From assembly GCA_019118565.1 (NCBI GenBank), contig DWYR01000004.1, positions 1 to 64,000 of the forward strand: a stretch of 64,000 bases of DNA, given 5' to 3'. Of this stretch, positions 28,178-36,426 are shown in pieces. The notes beneath the pieces were generated by a model. That model ran no database searches. It was not told the DNA's origin and saw only the letters and a list, made by a program, of their open reading frames with translations. The translations under genes and the position numbers were made by a program. The number at the start of each line of letters is the position of its first letter. The stretch's first letter is position 1. The stretch comes from Candidatus Alistipes avicola. Lineage in GTDB: Bacteria > Bacteroidota > Bacteroidia > Bacteroidales > Rikenellaceae.

Positions 28178-29208
28178 TGTTCAGATTCGCAAATACAGAA
28201 TACCTCTGGCTGCTGTGGCTGATTCCGCTGCTGATCCTGCTGTGGATCGTCGCCGAGCGGCTGACACGCCGTCGTCTGAGCCGGTTCGGCGAAATCGCCA
28301 CCGTTCGGGAACTCATGCCCGATGCCTCATCCGGCAGGCGTAAACTCAAGCTCATGCTTTTCTGCTGTGCCCTCCTGTTGTTGGGATTCGCACTGGCCCG
28401 TCCGCAGTTCGGTTCGAAACTGCGTGAAGTCAAGAGTCAGGGAATCGAGATGATGCTGGTCGTGGACGTCTCGAACTCGATGCTGGCCGAAGACTTCCAG
28501 CCCAACCGTCTCGAACGGACCAAATACGCCATCGACAAACTTTTCGACGGACTGGAGCAGGATCGGGTCGGCATGATCGTCTTCGCAGGAGATGCCATCG
28601 TCCAACTGCCAATCACCTCCGACTATCGGATGGCCAAGGCGTTCGCCAAAAAGATCTCGCCGACCTCGGTTTCGACACAGGGGACAGATATCGGACAGGC
28701 TCTCTCACTGGCAACCATCTCATTTTCGGAGAAAGGCAAAACCGACAACGAGAGTTCCCATGACCGGGTCATCATTCTGATCACCGACGGCGAAGGACAT
28801 GATTCAGGAGCAATCGAGGCTGCAGAGCGTGCAAAGGAGCAGGGAATCCGGATCTTTACGATCGGTATCGGCACCCCGGAGGGTGCTCCGATCCAGATCG
28901 GACGGGAATTCATCAAGGATGAAAACGGAGAGATGGTCGTCTCGAAACTGGGCGAACAGCTGCTCGAGCAGATCGCCGAGATCACCGACGGAGCCTACAT
29001 CCGCTCCTCCAACCAGTCGCTCGGTCTGGACGAAATCATCCAGACGATCAACAATCTGGATAAGGGAGAGCTGGCCACGCTCCGTTTCGAAGAGTACAAC
29101 GAGCAGTTCCAGTACCTGATTGCCGCAGCACTGGTCTTCCTGTTGCTGGAATTCCTGCTGCTCGACCGCCACAATCCGCGCCTGCGTCGATTCAATATCT
29201 TCAGATAG
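28177..29208 (+). CDS. batB: BatB, VWA-domain membrane protein
   Basis: A 343-residue paralogue of BatA with the same layout: helices at about 10-25 and 58-74, VWA domain from about 90, and a C-terminal helix (FQYLIAAALVFLLLEFLLLD). The MIDAS site is D97-x-S99-x-S101 with ILITDGEGHDSGA and TIGIGTPEGAPI. BatA and BatB are thought to pair in the inner membrane. It is the last gene of this cluster; batD and batE, which usually follow, are missing here and found at 2.1-4.8 kb. Confidence 0.94.
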   Translation: MFRFANTEYLWLLWLIPLLILLWIVAERLTRRRLSRFGEIATVRELMPDASSGRRKLKLMLFCCALLLLGFALARPQFGSKLREVKSQGIEMMLVVDVSNSMLAEDFQPNRLERTKYAIDKLFDGLEQDRVGMIVFAGDAIVQLPITSDYRMAKAFAKKISPTSVSTQGTDIGQALSLATISFSEKGKTDNESSHDRVIILITDGEGHDSGAIEAAERAKEQGIRIFTIGIGTPEGAPIQIGREFIKDENGEMVVSKLGEQLLEQIAEITDGAYIRSSNQSLGLDEIIQTINNLDKGELATLRFEEYNEQFQYLIAAALVFLLLEFLLLDRHNPRLRRFNIFR

Positions 29209-29300
29209 ATTCTATCGCCGCACAAACGGTATTCTGAAGGCAAAAAACAGCTATCGGGACCGAACTTTCCGAACAAGCAGAGTGATCCCGATTTTTTTAC

Positions 29301-29308
29301 TACCTTTG
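29301..29308 (+). promoter_or_regulatory. -7 box of rnpB
   Basis: TACCTTTG, an exact TAnnTTTG match, 5 nt before the predicted 5' end of RNase P RNA. No TTTG is seen at the -33 position. Confidence 0.7.
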
Positions 29309-29313
29309 CACCG

Positions 29314-29660
29314 GCAGGTACGCTCCATCGCCGCTCGTCCATCGAGGGGAGGAAAGTCCGGGCAACACAGAGCGCCACGCAAGCTAACGACTTGATATCC
29401 GTGAGGGTATAGCAAGTGTAACAGAAAACGACCGCCCGCAAGGGTAAGGGTGAAAAGGCGGGGTAAGAGCCCACCGCGGAGGTAGTGATACGCTCCGGTC
29501 CGTACATCTCGTGGGTTGCAAGACCATGTATACCGGCAATTAAGGGTTGCTCGCCCAATGCCGGGGGGTAGGTTGCTTGAGGCGTCGGGAGACCGGCGTC
29601 CTAGATAAATGATGGAGACTCCGGGCAACCGGAGTACAGAACCCGGCTTACAGGACCTGC
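29314..29660 (+). ncRNA. rnpB: RNase P RNA
   Basis: The catalytic RNA that removes 5' leaders from pre-tRNAs. The near-universal core elements are present: GAGGAAAGTCCGGGC near the 5' side and ACAGAACCCGGCTTACAG near the 3' side, with the P1 stem formed by GCAGGT at the 5' end and ACCTGC at the 3' end. Length about 347 nt fits a bacterial type A RNA. A -7 box sits just upstream and a terminator just downstream, so the ends are well supported. Confidence 0.95.
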
Positions 29661-29665
29661 AAAGC

Positions 29666-29701
29666 AAAACGGCAGGCTCTTTTAAGGAGCCTCCGTTTTT
29701 C
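29666..29701 (+). terminator. Terminator of rnpB
   Basis: Stem AAAACGG-c-AGGCTC / GAGCCT-CCGTTTT with one bulged C, followed by T-run. Confidence 0.85.
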
Positions 29702-29716
29702 TAAAAAAGGGCTATT

Positions 29717-29831
29717 TCGACCGATTTCTCGAAAATTTCGTCGGCAAATCGAGCGGTTCGGTCGATAAATCGGAACGGTACATCCATTTAAGTTGTATCG
29801 TGCGAGCGAGTTCTCTACTTTTACGGTAGAG
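29717..29831. promoter_or_regulatory. Two dyads upstream of the tolC-like gene
   Basis: TCGACCGA (29717-29724) and its complement TCGGTCGA (29758-29765) enclose a 33-nt segment, and CTCTAC-N7-GTAGAG (29813-29831) overlaps a TACTTTTA box (29816-29823, one mismatch to TAnnTTTG). They may be operator sites for the efflux genes; no regulator can be named. Confidence 0.4.
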
Positions 29832-29847
29832 AAATTCAAAAAGTCCT

Positions 29848-31173
29848 ATGAAACGACCTTTGCCGATACTGCTTTGCATCCTCCTGCTCGGACTCCAGGA
29901 AGCAGGAGCGCAAGAGCAAGAGGTTACGAAGAGATGGACGCTGCAAGAGTGCCTCGACTACGCCCTCGAAAACAACATCCAGCTTCGACAGAGCAAAAAC
30001 ACCTATCTGTCGGGCGTTGAAGACACGAAAGAGGCTCGTGCGGCACTGTTTCCTTCGTTGTCCGGATCGATTTCGCAGAGCTACACAAACTACCCGTCGG
30101 CCGAGGCAGAGAGCAAAAACAGTTATACGGGGACATATGGGTTGACGGCAGGGATCACACTCTACGAGGGAGGGCGTCTGAGAACGGCAGTCAAACAACA
30201 GGAGGTACAAAATCAAATCGACGCACTATCGGTCGATGAGTCGGCAAACGATATTCGTATCGCCATCGTCGAAGCCTACATGCAGTGCCTGTATGCAGCC
30301 GACGCTGTCCGTATCAACCGCAGTACAGCCGATGCCTCCCGCGCCCAGCGTGACCGGGCCGAAGCGATGTGGCAAGCCGGTTCGATCAGCCGCGTAGATT
30401 ATGCCCAGTTGCAAAGTCAGTACGTCAACGACGAATATCAGGTCGTCGAGGCCCAAACGGCTCTGGACAACTACAAACTTCAACTCAAGCAACTGCTCGA
30501 GTTAGATATTATGGAGGAAATGAATCCGGCCGTGCCGGAGGTTAAAGAAGAGCAAGTGTTGGCCGCTCTGCCAGCGAAAGACAAGGTGTATGAGGCAGCA
30601 TTGGAGATTATGCCGCAAATCAAACGCGGTGAATTGGCTGTCAACCTGGCGGAGTTGGACAAAAAAAGCGCACGTGCCGGATTCTTTCCTACCATAACCC
30701 TATCGGGAAGCATCGGAACCGGTCACATGTCGAACAACAGTTTCGAGAACGGCAGTCAGATCTGGAACCGGTTTAACGAAAACATCGGGGTGAGCATCAA
30801 CATTCCGATTTTCTCCAATCGCAAGAATCGCACGGCCCTCAACAAGGCAAAAATCGCCTACAACACCAGCCAGCTCGAATGGATCGGCCTGAAAAAGGAT
30901 CTGTTGCGTGACGTCGAGAATGTCTATCTGGATGCCACCTCGGCACAGGCACAGTATCTCTCCGCTCTGGAAAAACAGCGATATGCCCAGGAGAGCTACG
31001 ACCTGACCAGCGAACAGTTCCGTGTGGGCATGAAAAACACCGTCGAACTGATCACAGCCCAAAACGACCTTGCGACTGCCCGCCAGCAGGTACTACAGAC
31101 CAAATACCTGGCCCTGATGAGCATCGAAATCCTCAACATTTACCAGGGAAAACCGGTAAGTGCGATCTATTGA
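29848..31173 (+). CDS. TolC-family outer-membrane efflux channel
   Basis: A 441-residue protein with a signal peptide (1-21, ending EAGAQ) and two outer-membrane-efflux-protein halves: LQECLDYALENNIQLRQSKN at the start of the first and EIMPQIKRGELAVNLAELDK at the start of the second. TolC trimers form the outer-membrane exit duct of tripartite pumps. The adaptor, ATPase and permease genes follow in order with gaps of 23, 13 and 2 nt, so this is the duct for that pump. The transported substrate is unknown. Confidence 0.92.
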   Translation: MKRPLPILLCILLLGLQEAGAQEQEVTKRWTLQECLDYALENNIQLRQSKNTYLSGVEDTKEARAALFPSLSGSISQSYTNYPSAEAESKNSYTGTYGLTAGITLYEGGRLRTAVKQQEVQNQIDALSVDESANDIRIAIVEAYMQCLYAADAVRINRSTADASRAQRDRAEAMWQAGSISRVDYAQLQSQYVNDEYQVVEAQTALDNYKLQLKQLLELDIMEEMNPAVPEVKEEQVLAALPAKDKVYEAALEIMPQIKRGELAVNLAELDKKSARAGFFPTITLSGSIGTGHMSNNSFENGSQIWNRFNENIGVSINIPIFSNRKNRTALNKAKIAYNTSQLEWIGLKKDLLRDVENVYLDATSAQAQYLSALEKQRYAQESYDLTSEQFRVGMKNTVELITAQNDLATARQQVLQTKYLALMSIEILNIYQGKPVSAIY

Positions 31174-31196
31174 CCAAACAGTAACCATTCGAACCC

Positions 31197-32387
31197 ATGA
31201 AAAAACGGAACATTCTCATAGCCGTGGCGATCGTCGTTGTCGGCATCGTCGTCTGGCTCATCGTACGCCCTTCCGGCAAGGAGCGAATCCAATTGGGGAC
31301 CGCAGCCGTCAGCCGTATCACGATCAGCAATTCGGTAACGGCCACCGGAACCGTCGAGGCGGTCACGCAGGTCGACGTGGGTACGCAGGTATCGGGCATT
31401 ATCGACAAACTCTACGCCGATTATAACGATCACGTAAAGGCCGGACAACTGATCGCCGAAATGGATAAAGTAACCCTTCAAGCCGAGCTCGAATCGGCAC
31501 AGGCACAATTGGCAAGCAGCAAAACCGAATACGAATACCAGACCAAGAACTACGCCCGCACCCGGACCCTGCATGAAAAGGAACTGGTCAGCGACGCAGA
31601 ATACGACGAGGCATTCTACCGCTACGAAACGGCACGAAACGCCTATGAAGAGAGCCAAGCGGCCATGGTGAAGGTAAAAAGGAATTTAGGGTATGCGACC
31701 ATCACCTCACCGATCGACGGAGTGGTAATCAGCCGTGCCGTCGAAGAGGGGCAGACCGTAGCGGCCGGATTCGAGACGCCGACCCTCTTTACGATCGCCA
31801 ACGACCTGACCCAGATGCAGGTGGTCGCCGACGTGGACGAGGCCGACATCGGGCAGGTGGCCGACGGGCAACGCGTGGAGTTCTCGGTGGATGCCTATCC
31901 CGAAGACACCTTCACGGGAACCGTACAGCAAGTCCGACTGGAAGCGACCACCGAATCGAACGTCGTCACCTACGAGGTGATCATCGATGCTCCGAATCCC
32001 GACCTGAAGCTGAAACCGGGTTTGACGGCCAACGTAACGATTTTTACGCTCGAAAAAGAGAATGCCAGGGCGATCCCGACCCGTGCCCTGCGCTTCGTTC
32101 CCGACAAGGAGATGCTCGAAGCGCTCGATCTTTCGGTCGTGGAGGACAATATCGAATTAGCCCCCGATCAGCGTGAAGTCTGGGTAAAGCAAGGTACAGT
32201 TCTCATCCCCCTAGCCGTACGCACCGGTGCATCGAGCGGGGATATGACAGAAATTACGGAGGGCATATCGGATGACGATATTGTCGCAACGGAACTCATC
32301 AGCCTCTCGCCGAAAGAGATGACAGCCCCTACTGAAAGCAATCCATTCATGCCGACCCCTCCGGGACGAAACAACAAGAAAAAATAA
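31197..32387 (+). CDS. macA: MacA-like periplasmic adaptor (membrane fusion) protein
   Basis: A 396-residue membrane fusion protein: N-terminal anchor (about 4-22), biotinyl-lipoyl-like half (TQVSGIIDKLYADYNDHVKAG around 62-82), a coiled-coil hairpin of about 100-150 (ELESAQAQLASSKTEYEYQT), the second lipoyl half (ATITSPIDGVVISRAVEEGQ) and beta-barrel domains. It bridges the inner-membrane MacB-like permease and the TolC-like duct. The order of neighbours and the FtsX-type permease two genes on make MacA a better name than an RND adaptor. Confidence 0.9.
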   Translation: MKKRNILIAVAIVVVGIVVWLIVRPSGKERIQLGTAAVSRITISNSVTATGTVEAVTQVDVGTQVSGIIDKLYADYNDHVKAGQLIAEMDKVTLQAELESAQAQLASSKTEYEYQTKNYARTRTLHEKELVSDAEYDEAFYRYETARNAYEESQAAMVKVKRNLGYATITSPIDGVVISRAVEEGQTVAAGFETPTLFTIANDLTQMQVVADVDEADIGQVADGQRVEFSVDAYPEDTFTGTVQQVRLEATTESNVVTYEVIIDAPNPDLKLKPGLTANVTIFTLEKENARAIPTRALRFVPDKEMLEALDLSVVEDNIELAPDQREVWVKQGTVLIPLAVRTGASSGDMTEITEGISDDDIVATELISLSPKEMTAPTESNPFMPTPPGRNNKKK

Positions 32388-32400
32388 ACAGCGTAAGATC

Positions 32401-33141
32401 ATGAAAGAGGTAATTCGGCTGGAAAATATCCGGAGAGACTTCATCGTCGGCGATGAAACGGTCCATGCCCTTCGCGGAATCTCGCTTACGATCGGCGAGG
32501 GAGAGTTCGTGACCATCATGGGAACCTCCGGATCGGGTAAAAGCACCCTGCTCAATACGCTCGGTTGCCTCGACACCCCGACTTCGGGCGAATACTATCT
32601 GGATGGAGTGGCCGTCCGTTCGATGGACAAAAACGCACGGGCCACGCTCCGCAACCGCAAGATCGGATTCGTTTTCCAGAACTACAACCTGCTTCCGAAA
32701 ACCACGGCCATCGAGAATGTCGAGTTGCCATTGATGTATAATTCTACCTATTCAGCCGCTGAGCGTCACCGCCGGGCAGAAGAGGCCCTGCGTAGCGTAG
32801 GATTGGGGGATCGGTTGCTGCACAAGAGCAACCAGATGTCCGGCGGACAGATGCAGCGCGTAGCCATTGCCCGGGCACTGGTAAATGACCCGGCCGTCAT
32901 TCTGGCCGACGAAGCGACAGGTAACCTGGATACCCGCACCAGTTTCGAGGTATTGGTCCTTTTCCAGGAGCTGCACGCACAGGGGCGTACGATCATCTTC
33001 GTGACGCACAATCCCGACATTGCCAAATACAGCAGCCGCAACATCACCCTGCGCGACGGACACATCGTGAGCGATGCCTCGAACCAACGGATTCTCAGCG
33101 CGGCCGACACACTGGCCTCGCTGCCTAAAACGGAGGATTAA
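32401..33141 (+). CDS. ABC transporter ATP-binding protein (MacB/LolD type)
   Basis: A 246-residue ABC ATPase: Walker A GTSGSGKST (41-49), Q-loop VFQNYNLLPKTTAIENVELP, signature MSGGQMQRVAIARALV (about 143-158), Walker B VILADEATGNLD and the H-loop IIFVTHNPDIAKY. This is the MacB/LolD/FtsE group. In E. coli MacB the ATPase and permease are one chain; here they are two genes, as is common in Bacteroidetes. Confidence 0.93.
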   Translation: MKEVIRLENIRRDFIVGDETVHALRGISLTIGEGEFVTIMGTSGSGKSTLLNTLGCLDTPTSGEYYLDGVAVRSMDKNARATLRNRKIGFVFQNYNLLPKTTAIENVELPLMYNSTYSAAERHRRAEEALRSVGLGDRLLHKSNQMSGGQMQRVAIARALVNDPAVILADEATGNLDTRTSFEVLVLFQELHAQGRTIIFVTHNPDIAKYSSRNITLRDGHIVSDASNQRILSAADTLASLPKTED

Positions 33142-33143
33142 CC

Positions 33144-34364
33144 ATGAATCTCGTCAATCTTTTCAAGATAGCGATCAAGGCTCTGAGCAACAACAAGATG
33201 AGAGGGTTCCTGACCATGCTCGGAATCATCATCGGCGTGGGGGCCGTCATCACCATGCTCGCCATCGGGCAGGGCTCCAAACGAAGCATTCAGAACCAGA
33301 TTAGCGAGATGGGATCGAACATGATCATGATCTATCCGGGCGGCGACCGGCGGGGCGGCGTACGACTCGATGCCGACGACATGGAGTCGCTCAAGTTGCA
33401 GGATCTCGAGGATATACAAAACCAGACCCGTTATGTAAGCTATGTATCACCTTCGGTCAACAGTGCCGGCCAGGCGATTTTCGGGGCGAACAATACCCCG
33501 ACGACCGTTTACGGCATCAGCCCGGAGTATATGGATATTCGCCGCTATAAAATCGAGGACGGAGACATCTTCTCCGAGCAGGATGTCAAGACGGCCGCCA
33601 AAGTGTGTGTCGTGGGGAAAACGGTCGTGGATGAGCTATTCCCCAACGGGGAGAATCCAGTCGGCAAGGTGATCCGTTTCGGCAAAATTCCGCTGCGAAT
33701 CATCGGCGTACTCGAAAGCAAGGGTTACAACAGCATGGGCATGGACCAGGACGATCTGATCCTGGCCCCCTACACCACCGTCCAGAAACGAATGCTGGCC
33801 ATCACCCACCTGCAATCGATCATCTGCTCGGCGCTGACGGAAGACTACACGGATGAAGCGATCGAGGAGATCTCGTCGATCCTGCGCCGCAATCACAAGA
33901 TCAAGGAGACTGACGAGGACGATTTCGAGATCCGCTCCCAACAGGAGATGTCCGAGATGCTAACCTCAACCACGGACATCATGACGCTGCTGCTGGCCGC
34001 CGTAGCCGGCATCTCGCTGCTGGTGGGTGGTATCGGCATCATGAACATCATGTACGTGTCGGTCACAGAACGCACGCGGGAGATCGGACTACGCATGAGT
34101 ATCGGGGCCAAGGGACGCGATATTCTGGCCCAGTTCCTCATCGAATCGATCCTGATCAGCGTAACGGGTGGCATGATCGGTATTGTGGTCGGAATCGGAG
34201 CCGCCGTGCTGGTCAAGGTTTTCGCCTCGTTCCCGATCTACATCCAGCCCTGGAGCGTATTCCTCTCGTTCGCCGTCTGCTCGATTACAGGTATCTTTTT
34301 CGGATGGTATCCGGCTCAAAAGGCATCCCGACTCGATCCGATCGAAGCACTGCGTTACGAATAA
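33144..34364 (+). CDS. MacB-like ABC permease (FtsX family)
   Basis: A 406-residue permease with a first membrane helix (about 20-42, MRGFLTMLGIIIGVGAVITM), a large periplasmic MacB-PCD domain (about 45-270) and three C-terminal helices with the FtsX motif (GGIGIMNIMYVSVTERTREI, GLRMSIGAKGRDILAQFLIE). MacB pumps use ATP hydrolysis outside the membrane to drive periplasmic substrates such as peptides or macrolides through TolC. It starts 2 nt after the ATPase gene. Confidence 0.93.
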   Translation: MNLVNLFKIAIKALSNNKMRGFLTMLGIIIGVGAVITMLAIGQGSKRSIQNQISEMGSNMIMIYPGGDRRGGVRLDADDMESLKLQDLEDIQNQTRYVSYVSPSVNSAGQAIFGANNTPTTVYGISPEYMDIRRYKIEDGDIFSEQDVKTAAKVCVVGKTVVDELFPNGENPVGKVIRFGKIPLRIIGVLESKGYNSMGMDQDDLILAPYTTVQKRMLAITHLQSIICSALTEDYTDEAIEEISSILRRNHKIKETDEDDFEIRSQQEMSEMLTSTTDIMTLLLAAVAGISLLVGGIGIMNIMYVSVTERTREIGLRMSIGAKGRDILAQFLIESILISVTGGMIGIVVGIGAAVLVKVFASFPIYIQPWSVFLSFAVCSITGIFFGWYPAQKASRLDPIEALRYE

Positions 34365-34388
34365 GCGGAAATAAATCGTATATTTGCT

Positions 34389-35435
34389 ATGATGAGTAGA
34401 AAACAATCGCAGCACCTGAGTATTTGGGTGCATGTGGCAACCTGGGGTGTCGTAATCTTCACGCCGCTGTTCGTCATGAGCGGCGGTGAACCGATCATGA
34501 CCATGCCCGAATATCTGCGATTCCTGGTAGTCCCTCTCTCGTTCATGATCGTTTTCTATACGAATTTCTACCTACTCATCGACCGGTATCTCTTCTCCCA
34601 ACGTATCGGACGCTTCCTGCTTTGCAATATCCTGCTCATCATTGCCGTCATGGTGCTGGTACACCTGCTGTTCCGCTATGGATTGCCCCCCGGACCGGGA
34701 CGCCACCGCCCACCCATGGAACGTCCCTGGCAGGACGTAATGTTCTTCTTCCTGCGCAATGCCATGCTCTACCTGCTGGTCGTGGGAGTAAGTGTCGCCA
34801 TCCGTATGACCCGGCAATGGTACCGCGCCGAAAGCACGCGTCGGGAACTGGAGCGCAGCCGCACCGAAGCCGAGTTGGAGAACCTGAAGAGCCAGCTCAA
34901 TCCGCACTTCCTGTTCAACACACTCAACAACATCTATTCGCTCATTCGGCTCAATCCCGATCAGGCACAACAGACCGTGCACGACCTGAGCCGTCTATTG
35001 CGCTATGTGCTCTATGACAGCAGTCATCCGACCGTTCCTCTGAAGGACGAGTTGAACTTCATCGGCAACTACATCGACCTGATGCGTATCCGACTGCCGC
35101 GTCATGTGCTGTGCAACGTTTCGCTGCCATCGGGAGGGTCGCAGACTCCCGTCGCTCCGCTGCTCTTCATCTCGCTGGTTGAAAATGCCTTCAAGCACGG
35201 TGTAAGCAACGACTATCCCTCGCATATCGACATAGATATTCGTGAAGAAGAGGGCGAATTGACCTGCCGGATCGAGAACAGTTACTTTCCGAAAACCGCA
35301 ACGGATCGCAGCGGATCGGGCATCGGGCTACAGAACCTCCGCAAACGGCTGGAGATGATCTATCCGGGACGCTACACATTGGAGTGCGGCCAGGTGGGTA
35401 ATGACTACCGGACGCTCCTGAAGATAAAACTTTGA
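34389..35435 (+). CDS. LytS/YehU-type sensor histidine kinase
   Basis: A 348-residue membrane kinase with four N-terminal helices (about 14-36, 50-70, 77-98, 117-138), a short coiled coil rich in R and E (about 145-165), the His_kinase motif LNPHFLFNTLNNIYSLIRL with the phosphorylated H, and an HATPase domain (SLVENAFKHGVS, SGIGLQNLRKRLEMIYPG). No extracytoplasmic sensor domain is seen, so it probably senses through the membrane helices. It begins 24 nt behind the permease gene, suggesting that it senses the pumped compound or membrane stress and controls the pump. A second ATG three bases on is an equally good start. Confidence 0.92.
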   Translation: MMSRKQSQHLSIWVHVATWGVVIFTPLFVMSGGEPIMTMPEYLRFLVVPLSFMIVFYTNFYLLIDRYLFSQRIGRFLLCNILLIIAVMVLVHLLFRYGLPPGPGRHRPPMERPWQDVMFFFLRNAMLYLLVVGVSVAIRMTRQWYRAESTRRELERSRTEAELENLKSQLNPHFLFNTLNNIYSLIRLNPDQAQQTVHDLSRLLRYVLYDSSHPTVPLKDELNFIGNYIDLMRIRLPRHVLCNVSLPSGGSQTPVAPLLFISLVENAFKHGVSNDYPSHIDIDIREEEGELTCRIENSYFPKTATDRSGSGIGLQNLRKRLEMIYPGRYTLECGQVGNDYRTLLKIKL

Positions 35436-35440
35436 GAGGC

Positions 35441-36181
35441 ATGAAACTGAGTTGCGCCATTATCGACGACGAGCCGCTGGCTGTCGAACTGATCGAAAGC
35501 TACGTCAAAAAGACACCGTTTCTGGATCTGCAAGGCTCCTACTACGGCGGTGTGAGCGCCATCGAATCACTCAAGGCGCACCCGGTCGACCTGCTCTTCT
35601 GCGACATCCAGATGCCAGAGTTGAGCGGCATGGAACTCTCCCGAATGCTGCCACCTCAGACACGGCTTATCTTCACGACAGCTTTCGACCGGTATGCCCT
35701 CGAGGGGTTCCGGGTCAACGCGGTCGACTACCTGCTCAAGCCGATCAGCTACCCCGATTTCCTGACAGCAGCCAACAAGGCTCTCGACTGGTTCGAGATG
35801 AAAGAGCGCTCGCAACAAGGGGCGGGAACACCTACTGAAAACATGCCGCAAACGATTTTCGTCAAAACCGAATACCGGCTGAGACAAATCGAACTCGAAA
35901 AGATCCTCTATGTCGAGGGATTGAAAGACTATGTCAAGATCTTCGTCGAGGACGAGCCATATCCCGTCGTTTCGCTCATGAGCCTGAAAGCACTCGAAGA
36001 ACAGTTGCCCTCCAACCGATTTATCCGGGTACACCGTTCGTTCATCGTACAGCCCTCCAAAATAAAAATCATCGAACGGGGACGGATCGTATTCGGCAAA
36101 GAGTATATTCCCGTTTCGGAGAACTACCGGCAGGCATTCTACGACTTTCTGGCCTCGCAATCCCTCATGCTGAAAAACTGA
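35441..36181 (+). CDS. LytTR-family response regulator
   Basis: A 246-residue regulator with an N-terminal receiver domain (acidic pair D9-D10, phospho-acceptor D55 in FCDIQMPELSG, T/K residues in IFTTAFDRYA and LLKPISY) and a C-terminal LytTR DNA-binding domain (about 138-240: FVKTEYRLRQIELEKILYVE, RFIRVHRSFIVQPSKIKIIE). It is the partner of the kinase encoded just upstream. The ATG at 35441 is used rather than a TTG that overlaps the kinase stop. Likely targets are the pump operon itself; this is inference. A terminator follows. Confidence 0.93.
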   Translation: MKLSCAIIDDEPLAVELIESYVKKTPFLDLQGSYYGGVSAIESLKAHPVDLLFCDIQMPELSGMELSRMLPPQTRLIFTTAFDRYALEGFRVNAVDYLLKPISYPDFLTAANKALDWFEMKERSQQGAGTPTENMPQTIFVKTEYRLRQIELEKILYVEGLKDYVKIFVEDEPYPVVSLMSLKALEEQLPSNRFIRVHRSFIVQPSKIKIIERGRIVFGKEYIPVSENYRQAFYDFLASQSLMLKN

Positions 36182-36215
36182 TCGTTCGATAGCTTCACAA
36201 TTCTCACAAACACAG

Positions 36216-36250
36216 ATCCCGACCACCCGACAGGTCGGGATATTTTTTTC
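36216..36250 (+). terminator. Terminator of the efflux/two-component operon
   Basis: Stem ATCCCGACC / GGTCGGGAT with an 8-nt loop followed by ATTTTTTT. Confidence 0.88.
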
Positions 36251-36318
36251 CGACCATTCCAAACGACACCGGATTTCCCCGATTTTTCGTCAGAAAACAG
36301 CTATTCTTCTTCCTTAGT

Positions 36319-36350
36319 ATTGTTATTTAAATAACAAATCTCTATATTTG
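36319..36350 (+). promoter_or_regulatory. Promoter of the hydrogenase operon
   Basis: TATATTTG at 36343-36350 is an exact -7 box; ATTG at 36319-36322, 20 nt upstream, is a three-of-four match to the -33 TTTG. The spacer is filled by an 18-bp palindrome. Confidence 0.7.
36320..36337. promoter_or_regulatory. Rex-like operator palindrome in the hydrogenase promoter
   Basis: TTGTTATTTAAATAACAA is a perfect 18-bp palindrome lying between the -33 and -7 boxes. Its half sites TTGTTA/TAACAA and total length fit the known consensus of the NADH-sensing repressor Rex (TTGTTAA-N4-TTAACAA type). Binding there would block RNA polymerase. The regulator gene is not in this window. Confidence 0.6.
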
Positions 36351-36426
36351 AAATACAAAAACCTCCAGCAACGGGATTTTACCGTTGGGAAACTTCTGAT
36401 ACGGACCATCCAACATTTGAAAAAAC

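Noticed and set aside
29301..29660. Possible small coding frames over the RNase P RNA
   Set aside because: The region has the full conserved RNase P RNA core, promoter and terminator.
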